A program made the translations under genes and the position numbers. Below are positions 1-11,432 of a DNA stretch of 64,000 bases, one piece after another; within the stretch, counting starts at the first letter, position 1, and every line of letters starts with the position of its first letter. Source of the stretch: Monosporascus cannonballus (lineage: Eukaryota > Ascomycota > Sordariomycetes > Xylariales); contig QJNS01000001.1 of assembly GCA_004154925.1 (NCBI GenBank), positions 958,148 to 1,022,147 on the forward strand. The letters are read 5' to 3'. The notes under the pieces were generated by a model. The model saw only the letters and a list, made by a program, of their open reading frames with translations. It made no database searches and was not told where the DNA came from.

Positions 1-415
1 CTATTCGTACCTAACATAAGACCTTTCGCTACCCAATGATCAGGATCGTGATAACCAGAACGAATCAATCAAATTGGACCGTAGACAACTACAGCTGTCA
101 GCCAACAGTCGACCTGCATCCAGCGAGTGACAGGTTATCTTGTTGAGCCCCTCAGTCCCACCCCTCACAAGAGTCTAGAGGCCATTCCAACCCCACCACA
201 AAAACTACTACCTCAAGCGCCTCCTGAGATGTTCATTGCCCCACATAAACACACCTAGAAATAGGAAACATCACCGCCAGTTCTGACTTTCTTCCAGATA
301 TATACCATCGTTCTAGACCTTCATTGTCGTAGTTGGTGACATTTCGCTTTAGATCAACCCGGATACTCCCTTACAATCGACTTCCTTCCGGAATCATTAT
401 TAATTACTGTTAACC
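1..415. other. Upstream region of the RhoGDI gene
   Basis: No gene is visible. The last 200 bases are pyrimidine-rich and run into the RhoGDI start codon at 416, so this is probably promoter and 5' UTR. No TATA box or other confident element was identified. Confidence 0.5.
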
Positions 416-3028
416 ATGGCTTCTCACGACGAGGATACGATGCCCGAGGAGACCCAGGGCTATAAGCTCTCGGCGCCCAAGCAGAGCCTGGCAGAGTACC
501 AGAAAATGGGTGTGTAGGCTTTCCTTCCTTTGACATAACCTGGTTCTTCCCGTCGTGAATCCACTGCACATTACTGTTTCAGTGCCATTAGCCCTCGTGG
601 CCTGGTCATAACGTGGCCGGGTGAGGGACAGACACAGTTAAGACATCCGGTCGTCCCTGCTCTCGGTGGTGTATAGTTGCCATGTCGGGGAGGCGGGGTA
701 CGTTGCAGGAGTATACCATTTTGACGCGACAGAACCGATCGTGCGAGATGCTTTGGAAGGGCTGCTCGAACTCGCAAGGTGGATATGAATGGCGTGGTTG
801 CTGTCCACGAGTGCTTTCGACCGTTTAAGGGGGCTCTCATCCTTGCCATCCGGCGCCCGGGAAATGCAGTATATAGGAAGCCATATCCTCCGGGGCTTCT
901 CTGTACTGCTTGGGAAAGCGTATTGCAATATGCCGGGAAGTTTCACAGTCTTTCAGCGTGCGGACTGCGCGACGGCGTTACCTATGGTCGGCAACTTTTC
1001 TCGAGGCTGCAGCATGGATCCTGGCGGTCCTGATCCTCAGATCCGTGACAATGTTGGTTGCCTTCGGTTGACAATGCGGATGGGAAAAGGGGCGTTGGGG
1101 CGTGATGAGGCAACAGCAATTATTCAATTCTGTTCTGCCCTTATACCCTTGGCGGTGCGCTTTGGGCTATACTCTATGCCAGCAAGGTTGAATATCGTCG
1201 ACGGTTCCTTGAGCTCATGTCGACAACCTTTTTAATACTCAGTCCTGGCAATTTGTCAACACCCCCTCGTCGACTTCTTCACCATATTGTTGTTGACTGC
1301 TCAACTTCATCACATATTGTTGTCGACCTCTTACATGTCGACACCAACTCCCTCTACATCGTTGACAGCCTCCTGCGCATATTGACGATATTAATTTCAA
1401 CCTCAACGTCGACACTCCTTCAGCCCATTGTTTAGGCACCGCCCACAATGGACAATCCTCAGGAGAGCGCGGGTTCATCATCTAGTTGCCAATCACCCAA
1501 TGTTGTCCGTGACAGGCTCACCAGGACGCTTCGAAAAATTACATCGACCCCGAACATTCTTCCTGGAGGTTCAGCCGCGCCAGATTATCATCGTCCTCTT
1601 CCGGAGCTGCCAATTCATCGCCCCCTTCCGGATTTACCTCACCATCGTCCCCCGCCGGGTTTGCCTCAGCATCACACCTTTCCAAAGTTGCAACCCACTA
1701 CTCAAGGATCTCATCGTCTACGAAGATTTGTGTCAAACGTCAATCTGCATCACCAGCCGCCCACTGCTCAAGGCACTCACCCTCTACGGCGATTTGCATC
1801 GAATTTCAATTTGAGAAGAAAGCACGACACCACAGCAGCTCATCCGCACGCTGATCTCATGTCTCCGTCCCCAATCATCCCCCCTCGCAGCTCTAGCCAA
1901 TCCAATTCTTCGTCTCTGCCTACTACCATGACTGGCTCGCTTCGGTTTCTCCAACGTTTGAGCTCCAGCGGCAATGCTGCTTCTCAACTGGATGGTCGAC
2001 CTAGTACCCAAGATACATCAACTTTGGTTCCTAGTGTCCAACAGAGCCTTTTCTCTTTCCCGGCTGCTCATTCTCAGCAGGAAACCCCCCAATTTGGTAC
2101 CACTACTACCATCACCGGTCCAAGTGGACGTGCCACTACTCGTGAGAACCCTCTGAAGCGCCTCATGAATTGGTTTCAGCGAGACCATGGTGGTGATGGT
2201 GATGATGATGATGACTCCTCATCTGACTCGGGTCTTGATCCTGAGATGACTTGTAGAGGCCTGCCTGGAATCCACTACTTTGAAGAAGTCAAAGTCACGA
2301 GCAGCCCTGCAGACCCTTCTTCTTCTAACCCCCAAGCCCAAGAAGACGTCGTTTCACATTTCAAGACTGAGAAGCACATCATGTCTAACAAGAAGACTCT
2401 AGATGAAAACGACGAATCCCTGCAGCGATACAAGCAGTCCCTCGGCCTCGGTGGTGGAAAGGATCTCTCGGATCCCAACGACCCCCGCGTTTGCATCATC
2501 CAGTCGCTGACCATGGAGTCGCCCGGACGCGACCCCGTCACCATCGACCTGTCGAAACCCGGCAGCGAGCAGACGCTGAAGGACAAGCCATTCAAGATTA
2601 AGGAGGGTTCCAAGTTTACCATGGTCGCCACGTTCAAAGTTCAGCACGAGATTCTCAGCGGCCTGCAGTACGTCCAGGTCGTCAAGCGCAAGGGTCTCAA
2701 GGTCGGCAAGGATTCTGAGATGCTGGTGAGTGCCTCACGGCCTCTCACGTATTTTTCCTGAGATAACAGCTGACGTGAGGGGCGGAAATAGGGAAGCTAT
2801 GCCCCCAACACTGACAAGCAGCCTCTGTACACCAAGCGATGTGAGTAACCTCTCTTAGTCACATTGAAACAGATATACTAATACATGGTGTGTCTAGTCC
2901 AAGAGGAAGATGCCCCTTCCGGCATGTTGGCCCGTGGCCACTACAACGCCGTCTCGAGCTTCGTCGACGATGATAAGAAGACTCACTTGCAGTTCGAGTG
3001 GAGCTTCGACATCTCCAAGGACTGGTAA
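416..3028 (+). CDS. RDI1: Rho GDP-dissociation inhibitor (RhoGDI), canonical form
   Basis: This is a cytosolic regulator that binds prenylated Rho/Cdc42-type GTPases, keeps them GDP-bound and extracts them from membranes. Proposed exons are 416-509, 2403-2725, 2792-2840 and 2898-3028, giving 198 aa, the usual family length. The N-terminal exon reads MASHDEDTMPEETQGYKLSA and joins in phase 1 to DENDESLQRYKQ. The immunoglobulin-like prenyl-binding domain fills residues about 40 to the end, with SGLQYVQVVKRKGLKV and a C-terminus FEWSFDISKDW. Introns 2 and 3 are 66 and 57 bp; intron 3 has a TACTAAT branch point. Intron 1 is about 1.9 kb, far longer than any other intron here, and contains a second reading frame open into exon 2 (separate entry). 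It converges on the phosphatase gene downstream. Family assignment is sure; isoform use is inferred. Confidence 0.93.
1448..3028 (+). CDS. Alternative long N-terminal form of RhoGDI (nested first exon)
   Basis: Inside the first RhoGDI intron an ATG at 1448 (context CACAATGG) opens a frame that stays open for 318 codons to 2402, then continues in the same frame as RhoGDI exon 2. With the shared downstream exons (2792-2840, 2898-3028) the product would be about 485 aa. The extension is disordered and rich in Pro, Ser, His and Arg. It has HRPLPELP-type repeats near residues 50-80, a duplicated segment (RRFVSNVNL / RRFASNFNL) near residues 90-125, and an acidic DDDDD stretch near residue 260. Another in-frame ATG lies at 2381, just before the acceptor. 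Upstream, 1250-1430 holds imperfect repeats of CATATTGTTGT(T/C)GAC that may be leader sequence. This could be an alternative promoter and first exon, or a formerly separate gene captured by RhoGDI. I do not recognise the extension. Confidence 0.55.
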
Positions 3029-4009
3029 GCACCTGGCTAGGTTTGCTCTCTACGGGGTATCCGAAGGGAACCTTGTTCTTTTTCGACGGCAGGTCTCCGA
3101 AAACGAGCCTCATGGGAAGAAGAATCTAGCTTATGTGGGCACATTTGCGGTGGATCTCGGTCGATTGCGGGGTGAGAGGTCATCACCCGGTTCTGAAATT
3201 TGCACGATGACGATGATGATGGACGAGGATTACGGCAGGCGAGTCTCAAAAATTTCCGCGGTGGATTTGGTTCGATTTTGATTTTGTCCCCCCCGGGGAT
3301 GAGTTTAGTAGTTACCCCAACAGGAATTAGATAGATGAGCCACCGTCTTCGCTGGCTTGGCAGGAAGGGCTACCTAGGTAGGGTGGATTGAGGTTTCTGT
3401 CTCGGCGGAGGGTTGGTTCCAGTCACCGGTGGTTGGGTAAGGGCTTTCCCCTCCTCGTTCTTCTTGGGGATTGTTCCTTCACTTGACTTGACTTTGACCC
3501 TGACCTCCCGCCCGAGCTCTATGGATATTCACGCTCTGGAGGCTCGAGGATCTCTTGTCATTTGCGAGTCCTCCGAGTTAGGTAATCAGGCTCTATGAAT
3601 ACACAAAAGTCATTGGCCATTATCACTGGTGCTCGAGCGCTGCTGCGCGACGTGATGGTTCTGCTTAGACCCTTCTGACAGACTTGACTCACACGAGACA
3701 TGCACGCTTCAAATGTGCCAGGTTGAAGGAGCTATAAGCTATGGTGGGCATCAAAGAATATGTATACGCAGAAAAGTTTCCTTTGGGACAAAATGACGGT
3801 TCAGGAACACAAGAACACTGCAAACGAGGCGAACCACAAGTGCTAAAAAGAAAACTGGGTATTTTGAATGTCTAGAACTAAATATCTCGACAATGTCCCT
3901 GGCTTTGCTGCCTCTTATTCATATTTTTACAACACGCCCGCTGCGCCATTCTCATCATCCATACGTAACAAAACACGCTTTTCCACTACCCATATGTTCC
4001 GCGGCGTCA
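3029..4009. other. Intergenic region between convergent RhoGDI and Ppg1 genes
   Basis: About 980 bp holding the 3' ends of two convergent genes. No coding region is supported. A palindrome TACCTAGGTA lies at 3371-3380, one of four copies in the window. Confidence 0.5.
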
Positions 4010-5112
4010 CTATAAGAAATAATCGGGTATGGAGTTTCCGTCGGCCATCTTCTCTCCGCCGGGCTGGACGTCCTTGTGCTGGTCATTCTCGGGGGCGGCG
4101 GCGAAGACGTTGAAGAAGCGCTCGCCCGTGTCGCTGACCTCGAGGACGCTGGCCATGTTGCCGCAGCGGTAGCAGTAGTTGGGGGCGCTCCAGACGGTGC
4201 TCAGGTGGTCGTCGTAGAGGACCTGGAACCCTTCCTGGCACAGCTGGTGGGCGCGCAGGATGTGCGTCATGCCGTTGACGGCGAGGAACTTCTTGACGAC
4301 GCGCGCGCCGAACGTGTAGCCCGCGCCGCGCGGGCTCAGGGAGAACTCGTCCCGCTCCGGGTCTGGGTCCGACCAGACCAGGTCCGCCATGGGCCCCTCG
4401 TGGGGGATCTCCCGGAACCGGTCGATGATCTTGATCTGGTCGATCGAGTGGACCGACGGCGATAGCCCGCCGTGCACGCAGAAGATCTGGTCGTTGATCA
4501 CCACCGACAGCGTGAGGAAGTCGAACATGTCGGTGAAGTAGTGCCACACGTTGGCGTTGCCGTACTTGCGCGAGCACTCCGTGTAGAACCCGTACGACTG
4601 CGTCACGCCGCGCGACTCGTGGTTGCCGCGGATCAGGTGCACGCGGTTCGGGTATCGCAGCTTCAGGCACACGAGGAGGGATATCGTCTCGACGCTGAAC
4701 ATGCCGCGGTCGACATAGTCGCCTGGGAACAAAGGCCAGTCTTAGCAGGTGTGTCCGAGGGGAGGGGGTTGCACCACCGCCGGCTGATGAGAGACTTACC
4801 TAAGAAGAGGTAGTTTGTATCCGGACACCAACCTCCTATCTTGAAGATCTCGATGAGATCGTAGAACTGGCCGTGTATATCACCGACCACGGTTACGGGG
4901 GCTCGAACGTGTACCACATTGCTCTCCCGCATGAGGAGCTCCTTCGTTTTTGCGCATATTGCTTCGATAACGGACTCGGCCAGGAGCTCCTTCTTGTATA
5001 ACCGGGAGATGCACTCATCCAGATCGACCGAGGCTATACAGGGGCGATCGTCAGTCGATCTGAGTGGAAAGCGTTTTTGGTTCTCATAGGACTAACCCGG
5101 AAGGCCAGGCAT
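4010..5112 (-). CDS. PPG1: PP2A-like serine/threonine phosphatase catalytic subunit, Ppg1 type
   Basis: This metallophosphatase acts in yeast with the Far/STRIPAK-like complex and Tip41, in glycogen accumulation and Atg32 control. Proposed exons (minus strand) are 5112-5097, 5033-4800 and 4722-4010, giving 320 aa. The first exon is only 16 nt (MPGLP plus one base), chosen for its GCCACCATG context, GTTAGT donor and correct phase into the conserved VDLDECISRLY segment. Metal and catalytic motifs are GDIHGQ (56-61), GDYVDRG (84-90), GNHESRG (116-122) and SAPNYCYRCGN. The PP2A-family C-terminus DYFL is present. The Ppg1 assignment over PP4 or PP6 rests on KIIDRFREIPHEG, DLVWSDP and FNVF.AAPEN. 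Family is certain, subtype likely. Confidence 0.92.
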
Positions 5113-7371
5113 GGTGGCCGCTTAAGTGGCTCTCAGCAAGGAGATCCCCAGATATGGATTCGAGTATAGGCAGGCAGGCTATGGCGCCCTCGGCCTGCAC
5201 AGATGCGAAGTCGGCTTCCTTCTGCTCCGAGGGAATGCAAAATCGAGTAAGTAGCTTGGAGAATCCGCACACATTTCGAGAATGGCAAAAGTAGAGCGCA
5301 GTCTCACATGGAGCCGGAGAGGATGTCGAACTCGTTCTTCCGTTCGGTCGCCTTCTCTGGAATGCCCTAGTAAGTAGAGGGCATCCGTCTTTTGTTGGCC
5401 GGTGGTGGAGAGGCCGAAAAGAAATGAAAAGAGATGGAACGGGTCCGTCTTCTAACTACTGATCATCGTCCCGAACGGATAAGTAAGCAGATTAACGTTA
5501 GGGGAGCGACGGCCACTGTCCTAACCGCCACAGCGTCGCACTACGTCGATGGCACATGTAAGCCTGGTGTTGAATACTATCCGTACTTACTATGGGAGGT
5601 ACTTCGAAGGAGGGACGGGAATGCACGGGCCTCCTGGATCCTCGGCCACCACCCACTATCAATATCGATAGCCTTATCAGTATCAGATGGGTGGGGTGTA
5701 TTACTTTCCTATGGCGCTAATCACGGAAAGAGGCATAGCCGCAACAGTGGAACCCTGAAGCCGCACAGGTTGTTGGTTCTTCGGAGGACGGATTTTCTAT
5801 CGACAGTCAACTTCAACTCTTCACTTCAACTTTGAACGCAAATGGAATCCAAGTCCCTGAAGATGGGACTGTCCCTGACGGCTGTTCATTATATGACATA
5901 CATACCTTCATAGCGGATCATACACATTCTACACTGACCGCAGATGGTGAGAAAGAATACTAGAGCCTGAAGCTAGGGCTAGGCAATCTCTGAGCAACGC
6001 TGGTTTCGCACCCTTTTTCACCAGGCATCTTTATATAAGAAACCCACCGCCTCGGGGTTTGCTCACGTTTTCCTTATGTCGGCACTGCATATCTCTTCTT
6101 CTATGGTCACCTCCCAAAAGATTATATGGAGATGTCTAACTTCCACGGAAGGCCACACCTTCAACACGGTGAGGTCAAAGAGAACTGCAACTACTTGCAG
6201 TATACTCATACGGGACTGCATATCCCTGTTCCGCCTTTCTTTGATGCATACATTTATATATTATATATATCTCGTCGGATGTTCTTGGCTGTTTCCATTG
6301 CTCGTCTTCGGTTTCTGTTTCCGTCTCGCTTTGATTAGTATCACTGATAAGATGAGGCCAGTCTGTGATTCTGGTACAGCAAGTATTGCTGCTGCTGTTC
6401 TCAAATAAAGTTATCTTGAAAAAGCCTACCCATGGCTCAGCTGTGGTATCTTCATGCGAAATGACCACTGTATCTTGCCTTGAAATGTTTTGTAAAGACC
6501 CATGGGCTGCCTGTCAAGGCCTCCTGAAGCATCTTTGGAGGCCCTTTTGATTCATATCGGTCGGCCCGAAGTTTAGCCGCCGCTGCTGCTGTCGAGCGTA
6601 CCCAGGTGTGTACCTCGTAAATTGAGCATGTCTACTACATCAACGTCCATCCTCCCGTCTCACCTCGGATTTCAGCCCAATTCATAGAAAGGATCACGGC
6701 CTGCAGAGATTGAATTTTCTTTTTTTGGTATGCGACATCTCCAAGATCCAATCCCGAGAGACGTACGCTTCATGAGTTCGCACATTCCCAGCTTGCCAGT
6801 TTTGGGTGGAAGGACTCGTGGTTGTCAGCGGAATCCAGGAGAGGACCCAAGCGCAACAACACCTTGACACCAGTGAGTTTAAACTTCGATTCTGAGAAAG
6901 CTTAGCGATGGCTTTATTGTGAAAGATTACATATCTAATCTTTCCTTCTAGTGACTACCTGCAAGAACGAGTCTTCATAACCTCGCTCTGGCTCGTTTTG
7001 ATTTCTTGGCCTTCTTGGACGTCAATACTGCGCTACTCAACGCGAGCAGGAACGAATACTTCTCCGACCATCAACTGTCCTTGATTCTGGCGAGCTTATT
7101 CTTTCTTGTTTGGCATCCATTCCCTCAATTGAAGAATTTCTTAAATTGAGAATCAGTTGGGTGCAGATACCCAAGTATTTATTATATGCTCTTCCCTAAT
7201 TCGGATAGCTGTTTTCCACTCCGATGGGTATATTCACGTTGTCGACCACTTATTAACCAGAGAACTGATCTCTAGCTCCTTGAGATTCCAGCGAGGCATA
7301 CTTCAACTGCTTGTTGTTAAGTTGTGCTCTTGCCATACAACTTGCTCTCGTGGTTGCCTCTTAAATTTAAG
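5113..7371. other. Divergent intergenic region between Ppg1 and the zinc-knuckle gene
   Basis: 2.26 kb without a supported gene. It contains the promoters of two divergent genes. The stretch 6900-7371 directly upstream of the zinc-knuckle start is probably leader sequence. Short open frames at 5434-5835 and 6076-6550 have no recognisable protein character. Confidence 0.45.
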
Positions 7372-10143
7372 ATGGCAGATGGAGCACCGGGCCGTGAATC
7401 CACGGACAATGAACGCCCATGCTACAACTGTGGCATGAGAGGTCACATTTTTACTGCTTGCCCTGAACCTGCCCGTCAGATTCCTGCGTAAGTGGCCGTC
7501 CCTCCGCTATACGTAAACATTGCTGCTTTCTTATCCCAGATGTCAAGTTCCACCATCCATCATCCATCATGGTCTTCTCTGCTGACCAGAACTTAATTCA
7601 GCGGCTTAGAGGCCTCAATGGCGCGTCAGTCACGCGGTAGTGCTAGAAGCGACGCGTTCTCGTCTAATAAGCGTCACAAAGGGCCTATCATTACACGTTA
7701 CCCTGTGCCAATGGACCACAGATCGGCTCTGAACAATTATGCGCCTCGTCATGGACATCCATACCCCCCAGCGGCCCAGACGGGTTATTCTCATTATAGT
7801 CCGATCCCTGAAATTCCCTTGTACACCGCACAGCCAACTTCCCTAGATACCTACAGAGGGTATGGAGCACCAGGGCCACACGGTCTTCCAGGTCCAGCGC
7901 ATCCATATAGCGTGCCGCCGTACAGTCAACCGCCACCATACCACTATTCGTACACATACTCGACTCCTCCTGGTCCCCCTGGTCCTCCAGGTCCTCCGGT
8001 GCCTCCGTACCCCTATCCTGGGGTTTCCGGCCATCCCGGTCCTCCTGCTCCTCCTGGCCCGCCGGCCCCTCCCCCTCATCAATGGGGCCCTAATCCCCCG
8101 ACTTACCATGACCCATACTATCCCCCACCGCCTCATGGCCATCCTTCGCCCCATCAACATTATTATCCACCCAGTGAACCCCCTCAAAATCGGCCGTACA
8201 GTGACCATCAAAGCCCATGGGGTGCGCCTTACTCCCCTAATGAGATGCATTCTGCAGTATACACAAACCGGGACGAAAGGCCACACGGACCAGGTGATCG
8301 AAAGGGGCGAAAACCGCATAAGGGGTATGACCAACGAACGAGGCACGAGTGGGCTCATCGCAACCATGATCGTCCACGTCATCACTACAGCTTTCCCAAA
8401 CTCGATGATCCTCAGAACCGAGGAACCCAGTCAGCTATGGCCTCACCTCAACCCAGCGCGACTGGTAAAGAAGAACAGGTGGAACACAGCTCGCACGACC
8501 ACCAGCACGTCGGTGGCGGATATGGAGGTGCTGCCAAATCAGATGCTAGCGACGACGATCTCGATTGGGATTACAAAAAGATTTTCCAAGAACCTTCGCC
8601 AAGCACTAACACACATCCTTTAATTCCTATTGCTGTACCCCTGCCTACAGAATGGGTGGACAAAATCCCAAACCCACATTTATCCGGCGCGGTCGACATA
8701 GAGTCTAAGTACATCACTATTGATAACGTCGATGACTTTTCCCAGAGCATTCGGGATACAAAGGAATGGGCTTATATGCAGTATCATCCTGGGCTGCTAG
8801 AAACATACGATTCCCACCCAAACACGATTTACAAATACCAATCTGCCCTAGAAGCATGGACGCACTCACGTAACCAACACAACAAAAGAGGGCAGATTAC
8901 CTGGCGCTACAAAGGCAGAATGGACTTTAACCGACACCAGGGCAGGTCGTACAATGTCGATGGGCATCCTCACAAGACAGGTGGGAACGGCCGGTATCCT
9001 AACAGACAACCTGATTATGATCGCCATCACGGTCATTGGGATAGAACACCGCAGCAAATCGATGGTCTACCTGAAATTGGTAGGCATTACGCCAGCGCCG
9101 AAAGCCATGGCCCACATCATCGTACTCAATATGCAGCTGGTCGCTTTGAAGCTAGTGAACCGAATGGGAATGGCCGGTGGCCCGGCGAAAAGCATAGTGA
9201 TGCTGACCGCAGTTATCGCCACAAGCAAGATATCCACCGCAAGAGAAGATGGGCAGAGGTTCAAGACGACTCTACTGGCGCCCGCAGGCAAAATCATTAT
9301 TCAGAATTCCATGAGGAACCCGAGCGTGACAATAAACGATACAAGCATGCGTCACCCGAACCCGGAGAGATTCCTGAAGAACTGGATTATAATGATCAAC
9401 GCAATGATTCATTCGGATCTGCGTGGCATGATTCTCGTGATGGGCAACGCCAGAGTGTTCATGATAGACACGATGGAACCAGACATACACCCACTATGAA
9501 GAACAAGGTCATGGAGGACACTATGGAGCAACGTATTACGAAGCAGTCTACGACGGCTGCAACTTCAGTTTATGATTCCGCTCTGGCGCCAGAACCCGGC
9601 GAGGTGGTGGAAACCGGCACACGACTTGACGATGTCGAATCGCATTTGTCCAAAACTCGGAATACTCTCCCGGCAATAGATACTTCAGGCAGAGCACATG
9701 CCAAGGACACAATCTATGAGCGGATAAACGGTGCTCCCAACGGCCAATTCAACGTGACAAACCGGGATGATCATGGTGTACCTCCTCCGCCTGGCCAAGC
9801 ATCCCCGCACAGCAGACCGATTAGCAGACAGAGCTCGAGGAGTCGGTGGGATGGGGGCCGCCATAACAGCCGCCCAAACAGTCGCCGGTCGTCATTAGAT
9901 GATCTCCACGCACAGATTGACTCGCCGTTGACTCCAAGAGAACTTGAACTACTCGGCATGAACGGGGCTTCGACCGACGATAGTGACACGGAAAAGGAGC
10001 CGCCCAAGCGCCAATTCGATGACGTCACACCAAAGAACAGGAGTCGTCGAACAAAAGTGCACGAGGCTTATAGGTAAGTGTTAAGTTCTATCTTCTCGTC
10101 TATATAATGTCTTACTAACAACACGTCTAGCCGCCGCTGGTAA
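7372..10143 (+). CDS. CCHC zinc-knuckle, proline- and arginine-rich protein of unknown function
   Basis: Proposed exons are 7372-7487, 7602-10073 and 10131-10143, giving 866 aa. Residues 17-30 form a CCHC zinc knuckle (C17, C20, H25, C30), the type that binds single-stranded RNA or DNA. Residues about 50-220 are Pro/Tyr/His-rich with collagen-like GPPGPPGPP runs. A more ordered segment follows near residues 325-420 (DLDWDYKKIF through SALEAWTHSRN). The rest is Arg/His/Asp-rich with PEPGEIPEELDYND and a twin APEPGEVVE, resembling RNA-processing factors. The last exon codes only SRRW after a clear CTTACTAAC branch point. The start was chosen because the knuckle lies in the first exon. An RNA-related role is inferred from composition; no specific orthologue is recognised. 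Confidence 0.82.
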
Positions 10144-10717
10144 CTCGATCCAGATAGACACATTCTCCGCCTCGCAGCAAAGCCTTGGGTTCTAGGTGAT
10201 ATCCGTGATGGTATGATTCCTTTGTTGCGCCTTTGTAATGCAGCAAGCCTTTATCTAGACCGCTCTTTTCTCCTGCTTGTGGACCAAAACAAGGTCGATT
10301 GTTCAAGGTGGTTCAAAGGCACCTCCCTTGTCTATCACCGCCTTACAAGCTGCGCGTTCCATGTAGCGGATAAAGACGGCCCATAAAGGGGACAATGGAT
10401 AAAGAGCTTTGTCGGCAGCTTCTTTCCCGGTGAAGAAAATAATAACATCGACGAGTCGCACAGAAAATTAGACCGCAGGCTGTTCTTCGTCACGTCCATT
10501 TTCCTCACTCCCACGCACCCTTATTCAACAAGAAAAGTATCCGAGGGCGGGCTTCAAACCAGATCTCTCTCATTCTAGCAGCTAGTTTATGCGAACCGTT
10601 ATCGGCTCCATCCAAGCCGCACCCGCTTCCAGAGCTACACAGGTAGCTAGCTGGTTACCAACTTACCTACTTAACCTTCATCTACCTCCCGGGAAAGAAG
10701 AAAAAAAGCGGAACAGT
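10144..10717. other. Intergenic region
   Basis: 574 bp between two same-strand genes. No coding or structural signal was found. An in-frame ATG at 10589 could extend the next gene upstream by 43 codons, but that stretch looks like a leader. Confidence 0.4.
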
Positions 10718-11399
10718 ATGTGTACGGGCGTGTGCTGGAACGTGCGATGCCGCAACTACAACAACAACCGGGCCAGCGCCGGAAGCTGCCGCAGTATTAT
10801 CTTCAAGGACCGCCACGCGGTGCCGGGCTTCACGTGCCGCATGGCGCGCGCACGCGGTCGCCGCGGCCTCTGCCGTACAGGCGTCGAGTGGTCCCATTAC
10901 GACCGCGTGTCCCCCCACGAGGCGTGCGCGCTCTGCGAACTCGGCCCGCTCATCTTCGGGGGCGGGCTCACCGCCGAGACCTGCGACGAGGCCGCGAGGG
11001 AGGAGCCGGCTGCTGATTTTTCGGGGTGTGGGAGTAGTGATTCAGAGGGTGGCGATGACGGTGCCGTGGATGATGAGGAAGACGACGTGGTAGAGGATGA
11101 GGGTAATGATGCGGATAGTGATGATGAAGACGATTGGGATGAGGGCGCTTCGCTTGAGAGCGAGGAGGACAGCGAAGAAGAAGATGATGATGATGACGAG
11201 GATGACGATGACGATGACGATGGTGGAGAGGATGGCGGCGCTGGGCTGAAGGTAAGTCCTTAAGCGATCAATTCCGTTTCTGGAGATCTTCTCACTGTTA
11301 TACGTATGTAAACCGCCACCTTTATTTTTATTTATATCTGTACTAATTATTTAGACGTATCTCCTAGCGATTTCAACAAGATCGAAAGAGGAAGAGTGA
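10718..11399 (+). CDS. Small Cys/Arg-rich protein with a long acidic tail
   Basis: Proposed exons are 10718-11251 and 11355-11399, giving 192 aa. The join uses a GTAAGT donor and a TTTAG acceptor with a TACTAAT branch point just upstream, ending TYLLAISTRSKEEE. The first ~95 residues carry repeated cysteines (MCTGVCWNVRCRN, GSCRS, FTCRMAR, GLCRTG, ACALCELG) and are basic, which suggests metal binding. Residues about 100-175 are almost entirely Asp/Glu/Ser, as in histone- or ribosome-binding chaperone tails. No known family is recognised. The start at 10718 was preferred to 10589 because the Cys-rich block begins there. Function is unknown. Confidence 0.6.
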
Positions 11400-11432
11400 T
11401 CCGTAGGCGTAAAATTCGTTTTCGCCGCTATC

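Noticed and set aside
7862..8623. 253-codon frame overlapping the zinc-knuckle gene
   Set aside because: Alternative phase of a repetitive Pro-rich coding region; no independent start context or motif.
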